NCBI GenBank assembly: GCA_017549125.1
Contig: JAFYVL010000035.1
Location: 1 to 64,000 of the forward strand
DNA from: Oscillospiraceae bacterium
GTDB taxonomy: Bacteria > Bacillota > Clostridia > Oscillospirales > Oscillospiraceae
Length of the DNA stretch: 64,000 nucleotides
Reading direction: 5' to 3'
The notes beneath the pieces are model-generated. The model ran no database searches and had not been told where the DNA came from. It worked only from the letters and a program-made list of their open reading frames with translations. The first letter of the stretch is position 1. Every line of letters starts with the position of its first letter. Below are positions 1 to 9,800 of this stretch, piece by piece. The translations under genes and the position numbers were made by a program.

Positions 1-354
1 AAGCACGGCGGTATCATTTCCTTCACCGATCTGAACGGAGAACCTCCCGTACAGCTAGAATGGGATATGAAGCTGTGGTGGCCTCAGTGTGAGACCATGA
101 TTGCCGCCCGGATGGCATACCAGATCTTCGGCGAGGAAAAGTACAACGATCTGTATAAGCAGCTGGAAAGCTACTGCGAAACCTATTTCGTAGATCAGGA
201 ATATGGCGAGTGGTACGGCTATTTGCATTACGACAATACTCCCTCTACCACCCTCAAGGGCAATATCTTTAAAGGTCCGTTCCATATTCCCAGAATGTAT
301 ATCATCATGACATTGCTGGACGAAACCGGCAATATGAATGCATTCCTAAACTAA
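1..354 (+). CDS. N-acylglucosamine 2-epimerase family protein, C-terminal end (partial)
   Basis: The frame is open from base 1, so only the last 117 codons are in the window. It carries the C-terminal hallmark of the AGE family: KHGG near the start, then LEWDMKLWWPQ, a long helix and a final GPFHIPRMY segment. AGE enzymes are (alpha/alpha)6 barrels that interconvert N-acetylglucosamine/N-acetylmannosamine, or epimerise other sugars such as cellobiose or mannose. The substrate cannot be told from this fragment. The next gene starts 12 bases after the stop, so the two are probably co-transcribed. An epimerase beside glycosidase-like genes fits salvage of amino sugars released from glycans, but that is inference. 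Confidence 0.85.
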   Translation, partial: KHGGIISFTDLNGEPPVQLEWDMKLWWPQCETMIAARMAYQIFGEEKYNDLYKQLESYCETYFVDQEYGEWYGYLHYDNTPSTTLKGNIFKGPFHIPRMYIIMTLLDETGNMNAFLN

Positions 355-366
355 GGAGAAAACAAA

Positions 367-1869
367 ATGAGTCGATACATAACAAACCCAAACCGCTGGG
401 TTATCGTTACAGAGAGCTACTCCGGCCTGCTTCGCAAGGGCGTGGAGATGCTGTTTGAAACCGTATCTGATTTGTACCGGGATTTTCTCTCTGTCTATAC
501 CATGAATGATTTGGATGCCAAGATTTTGGAAGGGTGCAATGTGATCCTTGTGGGCAAAAATACGGCAGCACCCATTCAGAAACTCATCCAGGACGGTGTG
601 ATCACCCCCTGCCACAAGGCACAGGGCTATAGCGCACTGGTAACAGACAGCGTGTGGAATCCGGAGAAGCAGATGGTGGTCATTGCGGGCAATGATGACC
701 ATGGCGCAGTATATGGCTGTGTGGATTTCTGCAATCAGTACTGCGGTTATGAGATTTATAAATGCGGTAAGTATGTCGACAGCATCAATGAACAGTATTT
801 TAATACCGCATTCCATGAGAAGCTTCCAAAGTGGTCCAAGATTTCCGCACCTGCTGTGCAGGAGCGTGGCATCTGGACCTGGGGTCATACCATTTATGAC
901 TACCGTGGCTTCATGGATAATATGCTGCGTCTGAAGCTGAACGAGCTGGTGATCTGGAATGACTATGCTCCCATCAATGCAGAAGATGTGGTCAGTTATG
1001 CCCATAGCCTGGGTATTAAGCTGATTTGGGGCTTTGCCTGGGGCTGGGGTGTGGATTGCAATACCTCTGCGCAGCTGGATGATGCATCGCTGAAGAAGCT
1101 TCGTGACGATATCGTTGCCAAGTATGAAAGAGAGTACGCAAAATCCAATTGTGATGGCATCTATTTCCAATCCTTTACGGAACTGCACACCGCCTATATC
1201 GGTGAAAAGCTGATTGCCGAAACTGTGGTGGATCTGGTCAATGATACCGCCGGTGTATTGCTGGAGAAGTATCCCGATCTGCATATCCAGTTTGGTCTGC
1301 ACGCATGGTCTGTGAAGGAGCATACGGAGTATATCGCTAAGGTTGACCCTCGTGTTTACATTGTGTGGGAAAACTGCGGTTGCTTCCCCTTTGAGGGCGA
1401 GTTCGGTGATGTGGGCGACGATGGCAATCCCGGTGATCTGGATGCTACCCGTGCCTTTGTGGAGAAAATCACCGTTCTGCGTGGTAAGGACGACAAGTTT
1501 GGCGCTGTGCTGAAAGGTATGCTGAACCTGGATTGGAGTACCTTTATCCATCAGCAGCCTAATCTGATCCTGGGACAGCGTAGTAAGCGTTTCATTCAGC
1601 AGCGGACACAGATCCAGGATCGCATCTGGAGATTCCGTCAGACTAACTGGGTGCGCCATGTGGAGTATGTGCGCCTGATGGTGCAGTCCTTGCTCAAGGA
1701 TAAGGATTACATGAACATCCAGGGTTTGGTAGAGGACGGTATGCTGGAAAATCAGATTGCTCTGCCTGTGGCAATTTATGCAGAGACCCTGTGGGATTGC
1801 CAGAAGGCCGGTAACGATACCCTACAGCAGGTGATGAAATATCCCTGTGTAACCTTGGTTAACATTTGA
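367..1869 (+). CDS. TIM-barrel glycoside-hydrolase-like protein (family uncertain)
   Basis: 500 residues with no signal peptide, so probably cytoplasmic. AAGGAG lies 8 bases before the ATG. The N-terminal ~120 residues resemble the alpha/beta domain that precedes the barrel in GH20, GH67 and DUF4838-type proteins. From about residue 160 the sequence looks like a (beta/alpha)8 barrel: GIWTWGHTIYDYRGF, then a run of short hydrophobic strands (LNELVIWND, IKLIWGFAWGWG, IYFQSFTE, IQFGLHAW, VYIVWENCG). Aromatic residues and acidic groups at strand ends (FTE, WEN) are typical of glycosidases. I cannot assign a family or the catalytic acids with confidence. It follows the epimerase gene closely and is followed by a pair of hairpins (1877-1954), so it may end a transcription unit. 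Confidence 0.6.
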   Translation: MSRYITNPNRWVIVTESYSGLLRKGVEMLFETVSDLYRDFLSVYTMNDLDAKILEGCNVILVGKNTAAPIQKLIQDGVITPCHKAQGYSALVTDSVWNPEKQMVVIAGNDDHGAVYGCVDFCNQYCGYEIYKCGKYVDSINEQYFNTAFHEKLPKWSKISAPAVQERGIWTWGHTIYDYRGFMDNMLRLKLNELVIWNDYAPINAEDVVSYAHSLGIKLIWGFAWGWGVDCNTSAQLDDASLKKLRDDIVAKYEREYAKSNCDGIYFQSFTELHTAYIGEKLIAETVVDLVNDTAGVLLEKYPDLHIQFGLHAWSVKEHTEYIAKVDPRVYIVWENCGCFPFEGEFGDVGDDGNPGDLDATRAFVEKITVLRGKDDKFGAVLKGMLNLDWSTFIHQQPNLILGQRSKRFIQQRTQIQDRIWRFRQTNWVRHVEYVRLMVQSLLKDKDYMNIQGLVEDGMLENQIALPVAIYAETLWDCQKAGNDTLQQVMKYPCVTLVNI

Positions 1870-1876
1870 TTCCCAT

Positions 1877-1954
1877 CTGGCGGTGGCAAAGCCTGCCACC
1901 GCCAGGCAAGGGCATTTCTAAAACTGCCTCTGACGCACAGAGACAGCTTTAGAA
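1877..1954 (+). other. Tandem RNA hairpins after the TIM-barrel gene
   Basis: Two hairpins stand side by side. The first (1877-1905) has a perfect 12-bp stem CTGGCGGTGGCA/TGCCACCGCCAG with a 5-base loop. The second (1916-1954) pairs TTCTAAA with TTTAGAA and CTCTG with CAGAG around mismatches. Neither is followed by a T-run, so they are not classical intrinsic terminators. The same two-hairpin layout recurs at 10368-10444, in weaker form at 6758-6817, and as a single hairpin at 18523-18548, each time between giant secreted-protein genes. Confidence 0.6.
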
Positions 1955-2020
1955 GTACCTTTTCGGTATATATTCCCAAACAAAAACGTATTGGGTGTTA
2001 ATCATAAGGAGGAAACCAAC

Positions 2021-5000
2021 ATGCAAAAGAACTTGAAAAAAGTTTTGTCATTTGTGCTGGCATTGGTTATGGTTCTGGGCTTGATTCCTATGACCGTATT
2101 GGCCGATGAAGCGCAGGTGGCAAGTAGTGATCTACCCACCGCCATGGATGGGCTGACCATTGCGTACCCTTACAACACAGAGAATGTTCAACGAACAGGA
2201 ACTGTGCCCAATCGTTTTGGCGCACTGACCTTTGAAAGTGCCAGAAACGAGGTGGAGTCTGCGCAGATGATTTTGACTCCTAATTTTAAGGTTGATTCTT
2301 TTGAACTGACCATGAGTAGCATGACAAATGCCAAGGGAAATGTGATCCCTTCCTGGGCATTTGAGGTGTATGTGCAGCAGTATGCCACCGTTACAGGTAG
2401 TGGTAACTCCCCTAAGTTTGGTGATTTCAAGACCCAGGATTCCTGGTTCTTGAGCACGAAGTATTTGGAGGATGTTTTCCATCCCCGTTCCGGTAATAAG
2501 GCATGGGATGGTACTTATCCCGATGCGCTGATCCCCCAGGATGCAGCCATTGCCAATGGTCTGAATACCATCAGTGCCAATCAGAACCAGGGCATTTGGG
2601 TGAATCTGAATGTGCAGAATGCAGCACCCGGTACTTATAACGGTACGGCCACATTAACCATTAACGGCAATGCCATGCAGATCCCTGTGTCTGTTCGTAT
2701 CTATGATGTGGCCATTCCCGATGAGGTACACATGACCACCGCCTTTGGTATTTGGTGGGATATGATGTATGCCGGTGAGGGTATCAATGCCAATGACTCC
2801 AATGTTCGTGAGAATATGATTACTAACTACTACAACTATGTTGTCAGTAAGCGAATCACTCCCTGGGACAGAGGTGTTAACCAGTGGCGCTATACAGATA
2901 TGCTGGTAGAATATGCGGTTGCCAATGCCACCGATCCTTCTATCAGTTCCTACCGTCTGCATTTTACCAACGATACCTCCAATGACAGACGAGTAGACAG
3001 AGCCTCTGTGGTAACCTGTCTGACTGCTTTGATCCATAAGAATATTGAACTGGTCAATGCCGGTAACAATGTGGATCTGTTTGAGAAGGCATATTACTAT
3101 TTCTCCAATGTGGATGAGCCCGCCGGTGGTTCTAATGCTGCTGCCTATGCAGATGTTCAGGCTTGTATTGACACCCTGGACTCTGTGAAAGCAGAACTGG
3201 CACCCATGCTGGCATCCTATCCCGATCTGCAAGCCAGCTTCCTGGCTCTGAAGAATGTGGTGACCGGTCCGGATCCTGTGAACTACAAGAATACCTGGTA
3301 TATTGATGGCTGTCCCGATTACAGCAAGCAGAGTTCCTTGACCAGCACCTATGACAGCGTTGTGTACTGTCCTCAGTTTAACTATCTGCAAACTGCGGAT
3401 ATGCGCAATACTTATGCCGATGATAGCGAGATTTGGTGGTATGGTTGTTGCCATCCTGTAGCACCCTATCCCACATACCATCTGAACACCCCTCTGGCCA
3501 ATACCCGCGCTGTGGGCTTTATGATGTATGACTATGAGATCGACGGCATGCTGTCCTCTTCTGTCAACCTGTGGGGTACTTACAATGATGACGGCAGCAT
3601 CAACCTGCCCAGCAATTACACCACCATTTCCGGCAATGGTACACCCGGTGACATGATCCTGCTGTACCCCGGCGCTGACTACGGTGTGGAAGGCCCTGTT
3701 GGTACATTGCGTATTGAGACCATCCGTGAGAGCAGCGAAGATTATGAATATCTGTGGATGCTGGAAAACACCTACGGCATCTCTGACATCTCTGCTTATA
3801 CGGCAGGTCTGTATGAAGGTGCAGTTGTGACCGGTGTTTACGATGGCAATACCGTTGATCCCGACGGCGACGGCAACACCGATGCATCTGACCTGTATCA
3901 CACCCGTCGTGTTGCTCTGCTGACCAAGCTGGAGCAGCTGAACGTTTCCGCCAACGGCGCAACCAATATTGCTCCCGGTAACGAGGGCTTTGTCCGTGGC
4001 GATCGCTTTACTGCCGGTAAGGATACCTACTTCGACCTGGAAGATGCCGCCTGGAAAACCCTGAGCTTTGATTATAAGCCCGACGGTGCAGGTGAATTGG
4101 CTGTGATTATCCGTGGCAGCCAGTGGACAAAGTACTATGGTGATTACCGTCTGAACCAGGATGGTGAGAAGGTGGATTATCCCGGTGTTACCACCGAAAA
4201 ACTGGACGACGGCTATATCCGTGCTACCTTTAACATTGATGCTCTGACCAGAACCGGCTGTGCAGAGAATATGAATTATCAGCCCAGCGATGTGGGCTTG
4301 CTGGATATCTTCCAGTGGTCTACCACCGGTGGTTACATTGATAATATCCAGCTTTCTATGGAGGCTCCCGAGGAAGAACCCAAGCCTGTGGTTCGAGGCA
4401 AGGCCTTCACCGCCGGTAAGGATACCTATTTCTATCTGGATGAGCCCGGTGCATGGGACTATGTGAGCTTCGAGTATAAGATCGAGGGAACAGGGGAATT
4501 GGCAGCGATCCTCAGAGGTACTACCTGGACCACCTATTACGGTGATTTCCGCTTGACCGCTACCGGAGAAAAGCAGGATTATGCCGGTATTACCACCGAA
4601 GTTTTGGAGGATGGTTACGTTCGTGTGACCTTCGACATTGCCCAGCTGAACCGATCTGGTTGCGTGGATAACCGGAATAATGCGCCCGTGGATATTAAGC
4701 TGATTGACATCTTTGGCGCATGGACAACCGCAGAGGGCTATATCGACAATATCCAGGTTTGGAATAAGGAAATTGTGATCCGTGGTGAGCCTTTTACCGC
4801 CGGTAAGGATACCTTCTTCTATCTGGATCAAGCAGGAGACTATGAAACCTTAAGCTTTGATTATTGGGTCGAGGCCGCAGGCGAAGTGGCTGTGATCATG
4901 CGTGGCTCTCAATGGTCTAAGTTCTACGGTGATTTCCGCTTGACCGAGAACGGTGAAAAAGTGGATTATGCCGGTATTACCACCGAGGTTTTAGAGGACG

Positions 5001-6736
5001 GCTATATCCATGTGACCTTTGATATTCCTGCTCTGCAAAGATCCGGTTGTGCCAACAACCGTGACGGCGCACCGGTGGATATCAAGCTGATCGATATTTA
5101 TAACTGGACAACGGTCAATGGCTATATCGACAACATTCAATACGAAACCCACGTTCACAGCTACGAAAGCGTTGTGACCGAAGCAACCCCCTATGCCCAG
5201 GGCTACACGACCCATACTTGTTCCTGTGGTGACAGCTATGTGGATAGCTATACGGACTATGAAGTTCCCGGCTATTTGGTTTTGACGGACAATGCTTCCG
5301 TGAACTGGACGCTGAACCAGGATCTGTACATTGATCTGAACGGTTATAACCTGTCCGGCACTATCAACACCAACGGCTATGTGATCTATGGTATGGACGC
5401 TACTACCAATGCCTACAGCGCAGACAACATGGGCATCTTCTCCTGTGTGGATGCAGAGGGCAAGGCGATTGTTCCTCAGTCGTTCTACAACACCGAGGAT
5501 GCTAAGTACATGACCATCGCCGGTGAAAGCGGCTACTCCTTCCACCGCTACTATGTGGGTATTACTTCTGTGAGCCTGGCACCCTCCGTGACCGGTTTCG
5601 GTTACAAGGCAGCGTTCTTCGGCGATGCTTTGGTGCAGGCACAGGTAAAGTCCGTTGGTTACGATCTGTGGATCACCGAGGATATTGTGGTGAACCGTTC
5701 TGTGAATTTCCAGAACAGCGTAACCCTGAGATTGAAGAATTTCGACGCTGTAAACTATGGCAATACCCCCGTGAATGCCAAGGCAACCATGACCTTGGTT
5801 GACGGCACTGTGCTGGAGAGCGGCGTGCAAAGCTGGTCTTTGCAGCAGATGGTAGAAACCATCAATGCCGATTACACCGCATATTCCGCCGCCCAGGTGG
5901 CAGCTGTGAAGGCTATGATCAAAGCGAACCCTGTTATGGAAAACTGGCAGGTGGAGAACCTGATGAAGGAAGTGATCCGCGGCAAGGCATTTACGGCTGG
6001 TAAGGACACCTACTTTACGGTAGAAGCCGGCAATTGGGATACGGTCAGCTTTGAGTACAAGACCGAAGGTGCAGGCGAAGTGGTTGCGATTCTTAGAGGC
6101 AGCGCATGGGGCGTGAAGTATTACGGCGATTACCGCTTTACCGAATCCGGTGAAAAGGTAGACTATGCCGGTGTCAGCACAGAAATGTTGCATGATGGCT
6201 ATATCCGTGTGACATTTGATGTTTCCGCTCTGGGCAGAACCGGCTGTGTGGATAATCTGGACAGCGTACCTGCAGACATTGCGCTGATTGATATCTTCAA
6301 CTGGACTACTGTAAATGGCTATATCGACAACATTCAGGTTTCCAAAGAGGAAAAGGAAGAAGTGATCCGTGGCACAGAGTTTACCGGTGGTGTGGATAAG
6401 TTTATGTATCTGGATAAGAATGCTACGGAAATTGTCACCTTCGATTATAAGCTGACCACCGCAGGTGACATCCACGTGATCCTCAGAGCCCCCGATTGGA
6501 ACGGCTTCTACGGCGACTTTGAGTTCAATGCTGCCGGTGAGGCAATTGACTATGCAGGTATTTCCTGTGAGCAACTGGACGATGGCTATATCCGTGTCAC
6601 CATGACTCTGGCTGAGCTAAATCGTACCGGTTGCGTCAATAACCGTGACAGCGCACCTGCCAGCGTAGGTATCTTTGATCTCTACCAGTGGGGCACAGCC
6701 AGCGGTTATGTAGACAATATTCAGTTAGACCCCTAA
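2021..6736 (+). CDS. Giant secreted GH123-like (DUF4091) glycosidase with repeat modules
   Basis: 1571 residues from the ATG at 2021, chosen because AAGGAGG sits 7-8 bases upstream; an in-frame ATG at 1991 lacks such a site. Signal peptide 1-29 (KKVLSFVLALVMVLGLIPM, cut after VLA). Residues ~40-640 match the DUF4091/GH123 pattern: an N-terminal beta-sandwich, then a barrel with an adjacent Asp-Glu pair at 365-366 (SNVDEPAG) and a C-terminal signature LRIETIRESSEDYEYLWML. Known GH123 enzymes are beta-N-acetylgalactosaminidases using substrate-assisted catalysis. Three copies of a ~125-residue repeat (from 659, 792, 921) follow, then an HTCSCGDSY segment and a ~235-residue module (1082-1317), then two more repeats (from 1320 and 1450). 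No LPXTG or SLH anchor is visible. GH123-like activity is likely; substrate is unproven. Confidence 0.8.
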   Translation: MQKNLKKVLSFVLALVMVLGLIPMTVLADEAQVASSDLPTAMDGLTIAYPYNTENVQRTGTVPNRFGALTFESARNEVESAQMILTPNFKVDSFELTMSSMTNAKGNVIPSWAFEVYVQQYATVTGSGNSPKFGDFKTQDSWFLSTKYLEDVFHPRSGNKAWDGTYPDALIPQDAAIANGLNTISANQNQGIWVNLNVQNAAPGTYNGTATLTINGNAMQIPVSVRIYDVAIPDEVHMTTAFGIWWDMMYAGEGINANDSNVRENMITNYYNYVVSKRITPWDRGVNQWRYTDMLVEYAVANATDPSISSYRLHFTNDTSNDRRVDRASVVTCLTALIHKNIELVNAGNNVDLFEKAYYYFSNVDEPAGGSNAAAYADVQACIDTLDSVKAELAPMLASYPDLQASFLALKNVVTGPDPVNYKNTWYIDGCPDYSKQSSLTSTYDSVVYCPQFNYLQTADMRNTYADDSEIWWYGCCHPVAPYPTYHLNTPLANTRAVGFMMYDYEIDGMLSSSVNLWGTYNDDGSINLPSNYTTISGNGTPGDMILLYPGADYGVEGPVGTLRIETIRESSEDYEYLWMLENTYGISDISAYTAGLYEGAVVTGVYDGNTVDPDGDGNTDASDLYHTRRVALLTKLEQLNVSANGATNIAPGNEGFVRGDRFTAGKDTYFDLEDAAWKTLSFDYKPDGAGELAVIIRGSQWTKYYGDYRLNQDGEKVDYPGVTTEKLDDGYIRATFNIDALTRTGCAENMNYQPSDVGLLDIFQWSTTGGYIDNIQLSMEAPEEEPKPVVRGKAFTAGKDTYFYLDEPGAWDYVSFEYKIEGTGELAAILRGTTWTTYYGDFRLTATGEKQDYAGITTEVLEDGYVRVTFDIAQLNRSGCVDNRNNAPVDIKLIDIFGAWTTAEGYIDNIQVWNKEIVIRGEPFTAGKDTFFYLDQAGDYETLSFDYWVEAAGEVAVIMRGSQWSKFYGDFRLTENGEKVDYAGITTEVLEDGYIHVTFDIPALQRSGCANNRDGAPVDIKLIDIYNWTTVNGYIDNIQYETHVHSYESVVTEATPYAQGYTTHTCSCGDSYVDSYTDYEVPGYLVLTDNASVNWTLNQDLYIDLNGYNLSGTINTNGYVIYGMDATTNAYSADNMGIFSCVDAEGKAIVPQSFYNTEDAKYMTIAGESGYSFHRYYVGITSVSLAPSVTGFGYKAAFFGDALVQAQVKSVGYDLWITEDIVVNRSVNFQNSVTLRLKNFDAVNYGNTPVNAKATMTLVDGTVLESGVQSWSLQQMVETINADYTAYSAAQVAAVKAMIKANPVMENWQVENLMKEVIRGKAFTAGKDTYFTVEAGNWDTVSFEYKTEGAGEVVAILRGSAWGVKYYGDYRFTESGEKVDYAGVSTEMLHDGYIRVTFDVSALGRTGCVDNLDSVPADIALIDIFNWTTVNGYIDNIQVSKEEKEEVIRGTEFTGGVDKFMYLDKNATEIVTFDYKLTTAGDIHVILRAPDWNGFYGDFEFNAAGEAIDYAGISCEQLDDGYIRVTMTLAELNRTGCVNNRDSAPASVGIFDLYQWGTASGYVDNIQLDP
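3995..6733 (+). repeat. Five copies of the RGxxFTAGKD repeat, split by a shared module
   Basis: Repeat starts at 3995, 4394, 4781, 5978 and 6368, each about 360-390 bases. Shared features are RG-x2-FTAGKDTYF, LSFDYK, a RGSxWTKFYGDFR strand, G-E-K-x-DYAGITTE, DGYIRVTF, an x-R-S/T-GCVxN box and a closing NGYIDNIQ. The spacing suggests a beta-sandwich of carbohydrate-binding type, but I do not recognise the family. Between copies three and four sits a module (5263-5970) that is almost identical in the next gene. Confidence 0.8.
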
Positions 6737-6757
6737 TCGCATCCCTTTGTCTTTTAA

Positions 6758-6817
6758 AGCGGTGGTAGCGTGTGCCACCGCTGGAAGAATAACACTTGAT
6801 ACGAAAAATCGTGTCAA
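6758..6817 (+). other. Two hairpins between giant secreted-protein genes
   Basis: AGCGGTGG/CCACCGCT (6758-6765 with 6775-6782) is an 8-bp stem. A second stem, TTGATACGA/TCGTGTCAA (6796-6804 with 6809-6817, loop AAAA), lies just ahead of the ribosome site of the next gene at 6836. No T-run follows. The second hairpin could affect translation start or protect a processed mRNA end. Confidence 0.5.
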
Positions 6818-6835
6818 ACCAAAGGAGGAAAAACC

Positions 6836-9800
6836 ATGAAAAAGACCCTCAGTAAGGTACTGGCATTCGCCTTGGCAATGGTAATGGTTGTGGGCTTGCT
6901 CCCCGCTACCGCTTTGGCTGCCGGTACGGAAACAAAAGCAGATGACCTGATCCATCTGACGGTATTTACCAATACCTCCTACACCACTGCCGCATATAGC
7001 TATGACGACACCGTGGTGAAGGCCGCTGGTAGTACCCAGTCTTTGAAAGTGGACACTGCTTCCAATGTCCATCTGTGTTGGGATCTGCGTAAAGAAGCCG
7101 GCGGTATGCTGGATCTGTCCAATAGCACTCTGGGTGCTTACTTCTACTTTGCAGACGGTAAGCCCTATGCTGAAGCGCAGATCTATGATACCACCTGGGG
7201 TAGCGGCAAGCTGGCATTTGCCTTTGAGGATGCCGGTGATGGCTGGTACTACGGTAGCCTGAAGACCAATGCCGGTCTGAGCATTGATCCTGCTAAGGCT
7301 ATTTTGCTCCGTTTGTGGTTCAATAAGGGTACTACCATCTACATGGATGGTCTGAGCTGCCAGAAACTGGTGGATAAAAATGATATGTTTGCCGGCGGTA
7401 GTCAGGCCGGTGGCAGCAGCTGGACAACCGGTACCAACATGACCTTTGTGAACAACTGCACCGAGACCTATGGCGATGACTCCCTCTTTGCATGGAAGTT
7501 CAGCGCAACTGCTGCAAACACCAATCAGTGGGCTCAGTTCGTTATGAATATGACCCAGGCCTATAACATGGACGGCTACTACCTGGTATTTGATGCCAAG
7601 GTGGATGGCGTTGCCAGCCAGAATCTGAACATTCGTCCCCGTACCGGTGCTGACGGCTCCGGTGACCCCTGCAACAATACAACTGTGAAGCTGACCCAGG
7701 GTTGGAACACCTATACTGTGGATTTTGCAGCAGCCTTGAAGGCAGCTTCCAGCGCCGCCGATCTGACCGCTATCCAGAGATTGTTCCTGGTATTTGACTT
7801 TGCTGCAACCACTGGTGCTGAGCGTTCTGTGATCATTGACAATGTGCGTCTGGTTTCCAAGGTGTGCCAGCATACCAATACTACCACTACTACTGTGGAC
7901 GCAACCTGTACCCAGGCCGGTTCTGTAACCGTGACCTGTGATGCATGCAGCGAGACCATCAGCACCGAGACCATTCCTGCTACCGGTCATAACTACCAGA
8001 GCGTTGTAACCGCTCCCACACCTTCTGCACAGGGCTACACTACCCATACCTGTTCCTGTGGAGACAGCTATGTGGATAGCTACACCAATTACGAGGTAGA
8101 GGGCAGACTGATCCTGTCCGAGAATCTGGATGTGAACATCAGCTTGAACCAGGATCTGTATATTGATCTGAACGGTTATAACCTGTCCGGCACTATCAAC
8201 ACCAATGGTTTCAAGGTCTATGGTATGGACTCTGCTACCAACGAGTATAGTGCAGACAACATGGGCATCTTCTCCTGCGTGGATGCAGAGGGTAATGCCA
8301 TTGTTCCCCAGCCGCTCTACAACACCGAGGATGCTAAGTACATGACCATTGCCGGTGAAAGCGGTTACTCCTTCCACCGCTATTATGTGGGTATTACCGC
8401 TGTGAGCCTGGCTCCCTCCGTGACCGGTTTCGGATACAAGGCAGCGTTCTTCGGCGATGCTATGGTGCAGGCACAGGTAGAGTCCGTTGGTTACGATCTG
8501 TGGATCACCGAGGATATTGTGGTGAACCGTTCTGTGGATTTCCAGAACAGCGTAACCCTGAGATTGAAGAATTTCGACGCTGCAAACTATGGCAATACCC
8601 CTGTCAATGCCAAGGCAATCATGACCTTGATTGACGGCACTGTGCTGGAAGGCAGCGTGCAAAGCTGGTCTTTGCAGCAGATGGTAGAAGCCATCAATGC
8701 TGACTACACCGCATATTCTGCCGATCAGCTGGCAGCTGTGAAGGCTATGATCGAAGCCAACCCCGTGATGCTGAACTGGCAGGTAGAAAATCTGCTGAAG
8801 GAAAGCCGCGGCCAGGCATTCGAGGCAGGTAAGGACAATTACTTTACCTTTGAGGCCGGCGCATGGGATGTTCTGAGCTTTGATTATAAGCTCAACGGCG
8901 AAGGCAAGGCACATGTGATCGTTCGTGGCAGCCAGTGGACTAAGTTCTACGGCGATTTCACCATGAATCTGAATGGCGAGTCTGTGGATTATGATGGCAT
9001 CACCACTGAGGTTCTGGAAGATGGCTACATCCGTGTCACCATGGACATTGCTCAGCTGCAGAGAACCAATTGCGTCAATGACCGCAGCAACGCTCCCGAG
9101 GACATTGCCCTCATCGACATTTACAACTGGACAACCGTTGGCGGTTACATCGACAATATCCAGGTTTCCATGAAGCCCGTGGAAGAAGTGATCCGTGGCC
9201 AGGCCTTTACCGCAGGTCAGGACACTTACTTTGATGTGGAAGACGGCGCGTATGATCTGTTGAGCTTTGACTACAAGACCCAGGGTGCCGGTGAACTGGC
9301 TCTGATCATTCGTGGCAGCCAGTGGACCAAGTACTTTGGTGATTTCCGTCTGACCGAGTCCGGTGAGAAGGTAGATTATGCCGGTATCACCACCGAGAAG
9401 CTGGAAGATGGCTACATCCATGTTGTTGTGGATCTGGCATTGCTGGATCGTTCCGGTTGCGTGAATAACCGTGAAAATGCACCTTCTGATGTGGGCTTGA
9501 TCGATATCTTCCAGTGGACTACTGTAAACGGTTACATTGATAACATTCAGCTGTCCAACAAGCCTGTGGAAGAAGTGATCCGCGGCGAAGCCTTTGAAGC
9601 TGGTGTCACCAAGACCACTTACATGGAAACGGTTGCACAGAACAACCTGACCTTCGATTACAAGCTGACCACCGAGGGCGATATGCACGTGATCCTGCGT
9701 GCGCCCGATTGGAATGGCTTCTACGGTGACTTCGAGTTTACCGCAAATGGTGAGATGGTAGACTATGATGGCATTTCTACCGAAAAGCTGGATGACGGCT

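Noticed and set aside
346..1659. 437-codon minus-strand frame opposite the TIM-barrel gene
   Set aside because: The + strand frame has clear protein features and a good ribosome site; the minus frame has neither.
2654..4831. Long open frames on the minus strand opposite the giant genes (for example 2654-4831, 6725-9688, 10475-14161, 15053-18070, 24612-28715, 28842-32051, 55810-58635, 58678-61827)
   Set aside because: They mirror the + strand genes, have low-complexity His/Ile/Gly-rich translations, no ribosome sites and no recognisable domains. Codon bias on the coding strand suppresses stops on the other.
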